From NCBI GenBank assembly GCA_963820185.1, contig CAWFYV010000001.1:10321-74320 (forward strand): DNA of 64,000 bases, in the 5' to 3' direction. This DNA is from Aquilonibacter sp963820185. GTDB taxonomy: Bacteria > Vulcanimicrobiota > Vulcanimicrobiia > Vulcanimicrobiales > Vulcanimicrobiaceae. Position numbers and translations under genes: made by a program. The notes beneath the pieces were generated by a model, which was not told the origin of the DNA, searched no databases, and saw only the letters and a list, made by a program, of their open reading frames with translations. Shown here piece after piece: positions 1 to 8,449 of this stretch; positions within the stretch are counted from its first letter, which is position 1, and every line of letters begins with the position of its first letter.

Positions 1-495
1 CTTGGCAATTGCCACGGACACGTCGTTAACGAAGGTGGCGTAGAGAATCGTGCGGTCGAGAATTCCCGCTTCCTCCAAGACCGCGGCGAGCGCGAATGGG
101 TCGGCACTGGGGCCAGTGCTTGGCAGCCAAATGCGCACGAAGGAATAGGTCCGCAGCAGCGGCACCACGTTTGCGAGGAACGTACGGAAAAAGTCGGGGT
201 CCGCGAACGGCGCCGCCGTCGTCGTTCTAATCGACGCGACAAAGGCGGCGAGTGCGCGTTCGTCATGCAGCAGCCGCTCTTGCAAACCGGAGATGGTTGC
301 AACACTTTCGGCGCGCATCGCATCGGCGACCCGGCGACGCAGTACCGACGGACTGATTGCGCGAAAATCGCACATCGCGTAGCGTAGCAATGCATCGAGC
401 AGCAGCTGCAGCTCGATGTCGGCAAGTTCGTCGCGCCGCAGGCTGAGCACTGGGGCGCTCTCCTGCGTCGCTACGATCGCTACTTGTTCAACCAT
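1..495 (-). CDS. cheR: CheR-type protein-glutamate O-methyltransferase, N-terminal part (cut by window edge)
   Basis: This is the first 165 codons of a gene that runs off the left edge. The ATG lies 16 bp inside the end of the upstream kinase gene, so the two are co-transcribed and coupled. The product shows the CheR all-alpha N-terminal domain: a helix ending RYAMCDFRAISPSVLRRRV (residues about 41-59), close to the family's Y..DFR.Y...SLRRR pattern. It is followed by a region that should enter the SAM-binding Rossmann fold (FVRIWLPSTGPSADPFALA; the usual form is RIW.AGCSTGEE.YS). The SAM loop is degenerate compared with chemotaxis CheR, since the GCSTGEE core reads PSTGPSAD. It may therefore serve a non-chemotaxis CheB/CheR-kinase system. 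No chemoreceptor is visible. Family is secure; activity is uncertain. Confidence 0.75.
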   Translation of the reverse strand, partial: MVEQVAIVATQESAPVLSLRRDELADIELQLLLDALLRYAMCDFRAISPSVLRRRVADAMRAESVATISGLQERLLHDERALAAFVASIRTTTAAPFADPDFFRTFLANVVPLLRTYSFVRIWLPSTGPSADPFALAAVLEEAGILDRTILYATFVNDVSVAIAK

Positions 496-3400
496 ATCTT
501 CAGTAGCGACGTGAGGTGATCCATATCAACCGGTTTGCTCACATATTCCGATGCACCCGCCGTGATGCACGCCTCGAGATCGCCGAGCATGGCTTTTGCC
601 GTCAGCGCGATGATCGGAATGTCCGCGATGCGATCGTCCGCCCGAATGCGCCGTATCGTTTCATACCCATCCATCTCCGGCATCATGATGTCCATGAGGA
701 CGATATCGATGTCGTTGCGAACTTGCAAGATCTCGATACCGCCGAGCCCGCTCTCCGCGGTGACGACCTCCATACCGTAGCCTTGTAGGGCTGCCTCGAG
801 GGCGAAGATGTTGCGCGCGTCGTCATCGACGATGAGCACGCGCTTGTGCTCCAGCGACTTGCCGTTGAGATCCTCCACATGTGCGCGCTTGGCCGGTGCG
901 AGATCCGCCTCGACGCGATGCAAGAAGAAGTTCAACTCGTCCATCAACCGTTCCGGCGCGAAGCCGTCTTTGACGATGATCGTCGAAGAAAGCCGGCGCA
1001 GGCTCGCATCTTCCTCGCGCGTCAACTCGCGCCCGGTGTAGACAATGATCGGTACGGTTGCAGTTCCGTTCTGGGCGCGAAGGCGGTTGATCAACTCCTC
1101 GCCGCTCATATCCGGCAGACCGAGATCGACGATGATGCAGTCGAATTGCTGGCGCTGCGTCGCTCCCAGCGCCTCGTCTGCCGAAGACACGGCGGTGACT
1201 TGGATCTCACCCGTGCCCAGCAACCCCACCATGGCATTGAGTTGCACGATGTCATCTTCGACCACGAGTACGTTCTTGCAACTGGTGTCGGCAAACCCGA
1301 GCAGCCGATCGAACGTGTTCACGAGGTCCTCTTCTGAGATCGGCTTCTGCAGGTGCGCGACAGCGCCCGCGTCGAGCGCGCGCTCCTTCGCTTCGCCGCC
1401 GGAGATAACGTGGACGGGAATGTGCGCTGTGGCGTGCGCTTCACGAAGCGACGCGAGCACCTTCCAGCCGTCCATGTCGGGCAGCGAGATGTCGAGCGTG
1501 ATCGCATCTGGACGATAGCGGTTCGCAAGCTCGAGCGCCGCCTCACCGGTGTGCGCGACGATCGTCTTGAACCCACGCGCTTGTGCAAAGCCCATCACGA
1601 GCTTGGCAAAGGTGGGGTCATCTTCGACGACCAGCAGCGTGCGATCGCCCCGTTCGATCTGCGTGCGATCGTCGGTAACGGTTGTCGTGACGGTCGCGGG
1701 CGCCGTGCGCATGCGTTGCGCAGGGTGGTAGAACGTGAACGTGCTGCCTGCGCCCACCTCGCTATCCACCACGATTTCACCGCCGAGCAGGCCGGCGATT
1801 TCGCGGCAGATCGAGAGGCCGAGGCCCGTGCCGCCAAACTTGCGCGACGTGCCCATGTCGGCTTGTTGGAACGCCTCGAAGATCACGTTGTACTTTTCCG
1901 GCGGAATCCCGATGCCGGTATCGGTAACTGCAAACGCTACCGCAGGTCCGGCAACGGGAAGCACTCGTCCGTGCGCCGCGCGCAGGTGAAGCGTAACCGA
2001 GCCTTCGGCGGTGAATTTGAACGCGTTCGAAAGCAAGTTCTTGAGGACTTGCTGCAAGCGTGTCGGATCGGTCGTGATGGCTTTTGGCACATCCGCGTCG
2101 CGAATAATCAGGAACTCCAGGTTCTTGTCGGCTGCGACTTGATTGAACGTGCGCTTGACCTCAGCCTCGATCGAGTCGATCGTAACCTCTTGCAGGTCGA
2201 TTGCAGTGGTGCCGGATTCGATCTTCGAGAGATCGAGCACGTCGTTAATGAGGGTTAGCAGGTCGCGCCCGGCGCCGCCGATCGTCTGCGCGAACTCGAC
2301 TTGCTTGGGCGTCATGTTGCCCCCGGCGTTCTCGGCGAGCTGCTTCGAGAGAATCAGAAGACTGTTGAGCGGCGTGCGCAACTCGTGTGACATATTCGCG
2401 AGGAATTGCGACTTATATTTGGACGTGAGTGCGAGCTGCTCGGCCTTGCGCTCGAGCTCGCCGCGCGCTTCTTCGATTTCACGCGTCCGGCGTTCCACTT
2501 CTGCATTACGTTCTTGCAGCAGTCGTGCCTTCTCTTCCAGTTCGTCGTTGGTTTGCGTTAGTTCGAGCTGCTGGCTTTGCAGCTCAGCCGTGAGGGACTG
2601 CGATTGCGTGAGCAGCTGCTCGGTACGCATCGACGCGGTGATCGTGTTCAACATGACGCCGATCGACTGCATGAGCTGATCGAGGAAGAGCAGGTGAATT
2701 TCGCTGAAGCGCCCGAGCGATGCAAGCTCGATAACGGCTTTGATTTCGCCTTCGAACGTGACCGGCAGCACGACGAGCGATAGGGCTTCAACATCGCCGA
2801 GGCCCGAGCCGATCTTCATGTAGCTCTTTGGTACTTCGGTGAGTAGAATGCGCTGCTTCTCGACGGCGCATTGTCCGACCAGGCCTTCTCCAAATCCGAT
2901 CGTTTCGCCGATACGCTCGCGCGGTACCGCGTAGCTGGCGATCAGGTTCAGCGCCGGTATGCCGCGCACGATCTCGCTGACGTAGAACGCGCCACTATGC
3001 GCGTTGACCAGCGGGACGAGCTCGGACATGATCAGTTGGGTGACGACGGTGATGTCGCGCTGGCCTTGCAGCATCGATGTGAAGCGCGCAAGGTTCGTCT
3101 TGTACCAGTCTTGTTCGTTACCCTTACGCGTCGTGTCGCGCAGGTTCTGAATCATCTCGTTGACGTTGCGGGTCAACTCGCCGACTTCGCCGCGCGCTTC
3201 GATCTCAATCGTACGCGAGAGGTCGCCCTTTGTCACGGTCGTCGCGACCTCGGAGATCGCGCGGATTTGATTGGTGAGCTGGGCAGCGAGCTGATTGACG
3301 TTGTCAGTCAGCTTGCGCCACAAGCCCGCCGCACCGGGGACGTTAGCCTGACCACCCAATCGGCCTTCGAAACCGACTTCGCGCGCGACGGTCGTGACTT

Positions 3401-6400
3401 GATCGGCGAACGTCGCGAGCGTGTCGATCATACCGTTGATCGTCTCGGCGAGTTGCGCGATCTCGCCGCGCGCCTGCAGCGTCAGCTTACGCTTGAGGTC
3501 GCCGTTGGCAACGCCGGTGACGACTTCGGCGATACCGCGCACCTGGTTCGTCAGGTTGGCGGCCATCGAGTTGACGTTGTCGGTGAGGTCTTTCCAGACG
3601 CCCGAGACACCTTGCACGTGCGCCTGACCGCCGAGCACGCCTTCCGAGCCGACTTCGCGCGCAACGCGCGTGACTTCCCCGGCGAAGGCGTTGAGCTGAT
3701 CGACCATGACGTTGATCGTGTCTTTAAGCTCGAGGATTTCGCCGCGCACGTCAACGGTGATCTTCTTCGAGAGGTCTCCGTTCGCGACGGCCGTCGTGAC
3801 CTTCGCGATGTTGCGGACTTGCGAGGTCAGGTTGGAGGCCATGAAGTTCACCGAATCGGTGAGGTCCTTCCATGTGCCCGAGACACCTTGCACGCGCGCC
3901 TGACCGCCGAGGATACCTTCGGAACCGACTTCGCGTGCGACACGCGTCACTTCGGAGGCGAAAGCGTTGAACTGGTCGACCATCGTGTTGATCGTGTTCT
4001 TCAGTTCGGCGATCTCGCCGCGCACGTCGACCGTGATTTTCTTCGAGAGGTCGCCGGTGGCAACCGCGGTCGTCACGTCGGCGATATTACGGACCTGCGA
4101 GGTCAGGTTCGAGGCCATGACGTTGACGGAATCGGTCAAGTCTTTCCACGTGCCGCTGACACCTTGCACCTCCGCCTGGCCGCCGAGCTTGCCTTCGGAG
4201 CCGACTTCGCGTGCAACACGCGTCACCTCGCCGGCGAAGGCGTTGAGCTGATCGACCATGGCGTTGATCGTGTTCTTGAGCTCGGCAATTTCGCCGCGTA
4301 CATCGACGGTGATTTTCTTGGAGAGGTCGCCGTTGGCCACGGCGGTCGTAACGTCAGCGATGTTACGCACTTGCGAGGTCAGATTCGAGGCCATGAAGTT
4401 CACCGAATCGGTGAGATCCTTCCACGTGCCGCTGACGCCTTTGACGTCGGCCTGGCCACCGAGCTTACCCTCGGAGCCGACTTCGCGCGCGACGCGCGTG
4501 ACTTCCGACGCAAACGCGTTGAGCTGGTCGACCATGATGTTGATCGTGTCTTTGAGCTCGAGGATCTCACCGCGCACCTGCACCGTGATCTTGCGCGAGA
4601 GATCGCCGTTGGCCACGGCAGTCGTCACGTCGGCGATGTTACGCACTTGCGATGTGAGGTTCGAGGCCATGAAGTTCACCGAGTCGGTGAGATCTTTCCA
4701 CGTGCCCGATACGCCGGCCACTTGCGCCTGACCGCCAAGGATGCCTTCGGACCCGACTTCGCGCGCGACGCGCGTGACCTCCGATGCAAAACCGTTGAGC
4801 TGATCGACCATCGTATTGATCGTGTCTTTGAGCTCGAGAATTTCACCGCGTACTTCAACGGTGATCTTCTTGGAAAGGTCGCCGTTCGCGACGGCGGTCG
4901 TGACGTTGGCAATGTTGCGGACTTGCGACGTCAGGTTCGAGGCCATGACGTTCACGGAATCGGTGAGGTCCTTCCAGGTGCCTGACACGCCGCGCACGTC
5001 GGCCTGACCGCCGAGGATGCCTTCGGAACCGACTTCGCGCGCGACGCGCGTGACTTCCGAGGCGAAGCCGTTGAGCTGGTCGACCATCGTGTTCATCGTG
5101 CGCTTGAGGTCGAGAATTTCGCCGCGCACGTCGACCGTGATCTTCTTCGAGAGGTCGCCGCTCGCAACCGCGGTCGTCACGTCGGCGATGTTACGCACCT
5201 GTGCGGTGAGGTTCGAGGCCATCGTGTTGACGGAGTCGGTCAAGTCTTTCCACGTGCCGGCAACGCCTTGCACCTCGGCTTGGCCGCCGAGTTTGCCCTC
5301 GGAACCGACTTCGCGCGCGACGCGCGTGACTTCGGACGCAAAGGCGTTGAGCTGATCGACCATCGTGTTGACCGTGCGTTTGAGGTCGAGAATCTCGCCC
5401 TTGACGTCGACGGTGATCTTCTTCGAGAGGTCGCCGTTGGCAACGGCAGTGGTGACATCGGCGATGTTGCGCACTTGGGCGGTGAGGTTACCGGCCATCG
5501 TGTTGACCGAGTCGGTGAGATCTTTCCACGTGCCGGCCACGCCTTCGACGGCCGCTTGACCGCCGAGCTTGCCTTCGGAGCCGACTTCGCGCGCGACGCG
5601 CGTGACTTCGGATGCAAAAGCGTTGAGCTGGTCGACCATGACGTTGATCGTGTCTTTGAGTTCCGCGATCTCGCCTTTGACGTCGACGGTGATCTTCTTC
5701 GACAGGTCGCCGCGTGCAACGGCGGTGGTGACGTTTGCGATGTTACGCACTTGCGCGGTGAGGTTACCGGCCATCGTGTTGACCGAGTCGGTCAAGTCTT
5801 TCCACGTACCGGCGACGCCCGTCACCTGCGCTTGGCCGCCGAGGATACCTTCGGAGCCGACTTCACGCGCGACGCGCGTGACTTCCGATGCGAAAGCGTT
5901 GAGCTGATCGACCATCGTGTTGATCGTGCCGGAGAGTTCGCGAATCTCACCGCGCGCTTCGACGGTGATCTTCTTCGAAAGGTCGCCGTTCGCGACGGCA
6001 GTTGTGACATCGGCGATGTTACGCACTTGTGCGGTGAGGTTACCGGCCATCGTGTTGACCGAGTCGGTCAAATCTTTCCACGTTCCGGCCACGCCCTTGA
6101 CGGTCGCCTGACCGCCCAGCTTGCCTTCGGAACCGACTTCGCGTGCAACGCGGGTGACTTCCGACGCGAACGCATTCAGACGATCGACCATCTTATTGAT
6201 CGTGCGGCTGGAGCGCAAGAACTCGCCTTTGAGCGGATGGCTGTCGGTTTCGAGGGGCATCTGCTGCGAAAGGTCGCCGTTGGAGACTGCACCGAGCACG
6301 CGCCCGGCTTCCGACATGGGGAAAACCAGATCGTCGATCAATTGGTTGACCGACTCGATGCCGTGGCGCCAGGCGCCTTTCATGCCGTCGACGGTTGCGC

Positions 6401-6653
6401 GCTTGGTGATCGAGCCTTCGCGGCCGACGACTTCACAAATGCGAGCGAGCTCATCGTTGATGCGCGCGTTGTGCTCGATGCAGGCATTGAACGCGTCGGC
6501 GATCTCCCCGTCGATACCAACGAGGTCGCGCGGCAATTGCACCCGAAAATTTCCGTCACGAAACGCGCGCAGCGCCGCGAGAAGTGCCGGTTGATGTAAC
6601 CGGCCGGGCTCAGGCTGGTCCGCTCCCGGATATTCGTGAGTGACAGATGACAT
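480..6653 (-). CDS. Cytoplasmic poly-HAMP hybrid histidine kinase with GAF and three receiver domains
   Basis: The start used is the ATG at 6653; a TTG 19 codons upstream would also stay open. No signal peptide or membrane span is visible, so it should be cytosolic. Residues about 60-1150 are a chain of HAMP units: 12 GDLS-like motifs and 11 copies of a 92-residue repeat with EVTRVAREVGSEG and TWKDLTDSVN. Then come a GAF domain (about 1185-1335), a coiled coil, HisKA with SHELRTP (His1423), HATPase_c (NLLSNAF, DTGIGI, GGTGLGL), and three receivers with phospho-acceptor Asp about 1721, 1843 and 1988. The plan resembles fungal group III (Nik1/Os-1) osmosensor kinases and their bacterial relatives. 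It overlaps a cheR gene and diverges from a PP2C regulator, which suggests one stress or adaptation module. Ligand and output are unknown. Confidence 0.93.
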   Translation of the reverse strand: MSSVTHEYPGADQPEPGRLHQPALLAALRAFRDGNFRVQLPRDLVGIDGEIADAFNACIEHNARINDELARICEVVGREGSITKRATVDGMKGAWRHGIESVNQLIDDLVFPMSEAGRVLGAVSNGDLSQQMPLETDSHPLKGEFLRSSRTINKMVDRLNAFASEVTRVAREVGSEGKLGGQATVKGVAGTWKDLTDSVNTMAGNLTAQVRNIADVTTAVANGDLSKKITVEARGEIRELSGTINTMVDQLNAFASEVTRVAREVGSEGILGGQAQVTGVAGTWKDLTDSVNTMAGNLTAQVRNIANVTTAVARGDLSKKITVDVKGEIAELKDTINVMVDQLNAFASEVTRVAREVGSEGKLGGQAAVEGVAGTWKDLTDSVNTMAGNLTAQVRNIADVTTAVANGDLSKKITVDVKGEILDLKRTVNTMVDQLNAFASEVTRVAREVGSEGKLGGQAEVQGVAGTWKDLTDSVNTMASNLTAQVRNIADVTTAVASGDLSKKITVDVRGEILDLKRTMNTMVDQLNGFASEVTRVAREVGSEGILGGQADVRGVSGTWKDLTDSVNVMASNLTSQVRNIANVTTAVANGDLSKKITVEVRGEILELKDTINTMVDQLNGFASEVTRVAREVGSEGILGGQAQVAGVSGTWKDLTDSVNFMASNLTSQVRNIADVTTAVANGDLSRKITVQVRGEILELKDTINIMVDQLNAFASEVTRVAREVGSEGKLGGQADVKGVSGTWKDLTDSVNFMASNLTSQVRNIADVTTAVANGDLSKKITVDVRGEIAELKNTINAMVDQLNAFAGEVTRVAREVGSEGKLGGQAEVQGVSGTWKDLTDSVNVMASNLTSQVRNIADVTTAVATGDLSKKITVDVRGEIAELKNTINTMVDQFNAFASEVTRVAREVGSEGILGGQARVQGVSGTWKDLTDSVNFMASNLTSQVRNIAKVTTAVANGDLSKKITVDVRGEILELKDTINVMVDQLNAFAGEVTRVAREVGSEGVLGGQAHVQGVSGVWKDLTDNVNSMAANLTNQVRGIAEVVTGVANGDLKRKLTLQARGEIAQLAETINGMIDTLATFADQVTTVAREVGFEGRLGGQANVPGAAGLWRKLTDNVNQLAAQLTNQIRAISEVATTVTKGDLSRTIEIEARGEVGELTRNVNEMIQNLRDTTRKGNEQDWYKTNLARFTSMLQGQRDITVVTQLIMSELVPLVNAHSGAFYVSEIVRGIPALNLIASYAVPRERIGETIGFGEGLVGQCAVEKQRILLTEVPKSYMKIGSGLGDVEALSLVVLPVTFEGEIKAVIELASLGRFSEIHLLFLDQLMQSIGVMLNTITASMRTEQLLTQSQSLTAELQSQQLELTQTNDELEEKARLLQERNAEVERRTREIEEARGELERKAEQLALTSKYKSQFLANMSHELRTPLNSLLILSKQLAENAGGNMTPKQVEFAQTIGGAGRDLLTLINDVLDLSKIESGTTAIDLQEVTIDSIEAEVKRTFNQVAADKNLEFLIIRDADVPKAITTDPTRLQQVLKNLLSNAFKFTAEGSVTLHLRAAHGRVLPVAGPAVAFAVTDTGIGIPPEKYNVIFEAFQQADMGTSRKFGGTGLGLSICREIAGLLGGEIVVDSEVGAGSTFTFYHPAQRMRTAPATVTTTVTDDRTQIERGDRTLLVVEDDPTFAKLVMGFAQARGFKTIVAHTGEAALELANRYRPDAITLDISLPDMDGWKVLASLREAHATAHIPVHVISGGEAKERALDAGAVAHLQKPISEEDLVNTFDRLLGFADTSCKNVLVVEDDIVQLNAMVGLLGTGEIQVTAVSSADEALGATQRQQFDCIIVDLGLPDMSGEELINRLRAQNGTATVPIIVYTGRELTREEDASLRRLSSTIIVKDGFAPERLMDELNFFLHRVEADLAPAKRAHVEDLNGKSLEHKRVLIVDDDARNIFALEAALQGYGMEVVTAESGLGGIEILQVRNDIDIVLMDIMMPEMDGYETIRRIRADDRIADIPIIALTAKAMLGDLEACITAGASEYVSKPVDMDHLTSLLKIWLNK
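3300..6190 (-). repeat. Coding tandem repeat, about 276 bp period, encoding poly-HAMP units
   Basis: Eleven in-frame 276-bp units encode 92-residue HAMP pairs. The protein copies are nearly identical: the differences sit mostly at the residue after SEG (K, I or V), in the two variable positions of GGQAxVxGV, and at A/S in GVAGTW. The DNA copies carry many synonymous differences. The last unit (near 3300-3410) is divergent (TTVAREVGFEGRLGG). This is coding structure, not a CRISPR array. Confidence 0.9.
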
Positions 6654-6733
6654 ACAAACGCCCCCATGGCTACTCTGTAGCCTTCTCTTACCCGCACGGT
6701 ACCGTACCAAACGGCCCAGCGCTAGCCGGTTTA

Positions 6734-6760
6734 TTGGACCCTTAAAGCGGGCAGGATACT
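6734..6760 (+). promoter_or_regulatory. Weak candidate promoter in the divergent kinase/phosphatase spacer
   Basis: TTGGAC (6734-6739) and GATACT (6755-6760) are 15 bp apart, about 25 bp before the phosphatase start codon. Spacing and match are only fair. The 131-bp spacer must also contain the kinase promoter on the other strand, which I could not place. Confidence 0.25.
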
Positions 6761-6784
6761 ACGGGCACCATCGTCGAGGGGAGA

Positions 6785-8272
6785 ATGATCGAGGGTCTAC
6801 ATCCTATCGAAAGCAGCTATCGTCCGGCTGCGAGCGCGCAGCCCCCGATCGTCGACCACATCGCACAGCTCTGCGCTGGTGCCTTTGCAGAATTTTGCGC
6901 TGTCTACCTGAGGGGAGCCACCCCCCCAGCGGTTTTTTTCACGCGAATTCCCGGGCAGTATGCGGCGCTGCGCGACGTGCCCTTTGACGATCTTTTTACA
7001 GAACGCGCGCGCGACGCAGGGCTTGCTCGAGTACTGCACCAGCCGCTGTTGATCGACGGGAATGTGGTGGGCTACGTCGTCCTCGGCACGAGCGCTTCGA
7101 AAACGATCACCGAAATAAATCCTACGATCTGCGATGCGGTCGCGGTGATACTTTCGAGTGCCCTCGCCCAAGCCTCGCAGCTGGCGCACCACCATCGCGT
7201 CTCCGAGCGACTCCAACGCGCGATGCTTCCCTCGCGCCTCGTTGAAGCCCAGGGCATCACGTTCGAAGCTGCCTACCGTCCAGCTAGTCTCGATGCCGAG
7301 GTAGGCGGCGATTGGTACGACGTCTTTGAGATCGGAAACGGCACCATCGGCATCTCGATCGGTGACGTGACCGGGCATGGGCTCGAGGCTGCGGTCACGA
7401 TGAGCGAGATTCGCGGCGCTATCCGTGCGGCAGCGGCAACGCAAACGTCGCCGCCTGCGCTGCTTGACGCTGTCGAGGCGATGGCGAGCGTGCAAGGGAC
7501 GGGCATCGCATCGGCGATCGTCGGTATCTACGATCCGCGCACGCACGTGCTGCGCTATGCGTGCGCCGGGCATCCGCCGCCCGTACTCGTTACGTCGAGC
7601 GGCGTTGCCTATCTGCTTGCCGGAGGCGGCGTGCTACTGGGCCTGGGTTTGAAAGCGGGATCGCCCGAGCGCACCCTCACGCTCGCGCCGGGCGCGACGA
7701 TCTTCCTCTATACGGATGGCCTGACCGAACATACGCACGATCTGGTCGCAGGGGAAGAACGCTTACTCAGCGCGCTCGAATCGATGGCGGAGGGCAAAGA
7801 ACATGGACCCCACGCGTTGCATGCGCAGATCATCGGCGACGGCCCGAGCATAGACGACTGCGCGTCGTTGATGTTGCGGCGGCACGAGACGCCGGCCGCC
7901 CCTACCGAGCGGTATGTGTTCAGCGCGCTCCCGAACTTTGCACGGCTTGCGCGCGACGCGACGCGTTCGTACGCAGAACGTGCGGGCCTTCCGCCCGCGC
8001 GGGTATTCGACGTGATCGTTGCCGCAGGTGAAGCCGTGGCTAACGCAATCGAACACGGAAGTCGAGCGCCCGACGCAACCTTTGGTCTCGAGCTCGCAAG
8101 CGTCGACGGCGACGTACTCGTCCGGGTTGAGAGCCACGGACATTGGCGCACCACGCCCTCGCAGACCGAACGCGGGCGCGGAATTCAGATCATGCGCGCC
8201 TGCGCGCAGCACGTCGAGATCGCCTCGACCGTCGAGCGCACGAAGCTCACGCTGGCTTTCGCGAGGGCATAG
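6785..8272 (+). CDS. GAF - SpoIIE/RsbU-type PP2C phosphatase - HATPase (RsbW-like) regulator
   Basis: A 495-residue soluble protein with three parts. An N-terminal GAF-like sensor (about 20-135) leads by a short helix to a SpoIIE-type PP2C domain (about 150-350). The PP2C domain has the metal-binding motifs VGGDWYDV (Asp176, Asp179) and GDVTGHG and the late motif YTDGLTE. The C-terminal HATPase_c_2 domain (about 375-490) has the N-box GEAVANAIEHG and the G-loop GRGIQIM. Such proteins work in partner switching: the phosphatase activates an anti-anti-sigma factor and the kinase domain phosphorylates it or binds sigma. The start is supported by a GAGGGGAGA ribosome site just upstream. It diverges from the poly-HAMP kinase, so a shared signalling role is likely but inferred. 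No STAS partner gene lies in the window. Confidence 0.9.
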   Translation: MIEGLHPIESSYRPAASAQPPIVDHIAQLCAGAFAEFCAVYLRGATPPAVFFTRIPGQYAALRDVPFDDLFTERARDAGLARVLHQPLLIDGNVVGYVVLGTSASKTITEINPTICDAVAVILSSALAQASQLAHHHRVSERLQRAMLPSRLVEAQGITFEAAYRPASLDAEVGGDWYDVFEIGNGTIGISIGDVTGHGLEAAVTMSEIRGAIRAAAATQTSPPALLDAVEAMASVQGTGIASAIVGIYDPRTHVLRYACAGHPPPVLVTSSGVAYLLAGGGVLLGLGLKAGSPERTLTLAPGATIFLYTDGLTEHTHDLVAGEERLLSALESMAEGKEHGPHALHAQIIGDGPSIDDCASLMLRRHETPAAPTERYVFSALPNFARLARDATRSYAERAGLPPARVFDVIVAAGEAVANAIEHGSRAPDATFGLELASVDGDVLVRVESHGHWRTTPSQTERGRGIQIMRACAQHVEIASTVERTKLTLAFARA

Positions 8273-8378
8273 CGTTCCCGCTAAATACACAAAACGCGCG
8301 CTAGGTGCGCAATCATCGGGGAACGTTCCGTCCTTTCACGCCGTTGCCGACACAAGGAACACTGTAGGTTAAGCGCGA

Positions 8379-8407
8379 TTCAAATGACCTAGTTCCTGGA
8401 CTACTAT
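8379..8407 (+). promoter_or_regulatory. livK: Candidate promoter for the liv operon
   Basis: TTCAAA (8379-8384) and TACTAT (8402-8407) are separated by 17 bp and lie about 45 bp before the binding-protein start codon. Each hexamer matches the sigma-70 consensus at four of six positions. Confidence 0.4.
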
Positions 8408-8412
8408 GCGAC

Positions 8413-8431
8413 GCGCCACGGTATGTGGCGC
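8413..8431 (+). promoter_or_regulatory. 5' leader hairpin upstream of the liv operon
   Basis: GCGCCAC - GGTAT - GTGGCGC forms a perfect 7-bp stem with a 5-nt loop. It ends 4 nt before the AGGAG ribosome site (8436-8440). It would sit in the transcript leader and could stabilise the message or affect initiation; no known riboswitch class is recognised. Confidence 0.4.
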
Positions 8432-8449
8432 CAATAGGAGCATTGATTT

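Noticed and set aside
2871..4985. A 704-codon open frame on the + strand opposite the HAMP repeats, and similar long frames at 5268..6599
   Set aside because: They mirror the repeated, GC-rich kinase coding sequence; the products are Arg/Asp-rich periodic strings with no domain, while the minus strand encodes a clear kinase.
3300..6190. CRISPR or satellite array suggested by regular repeats
   Set aside because: The 276-bp units are in-frame HAMP coding repeats without spacers, and no cas genes are present.
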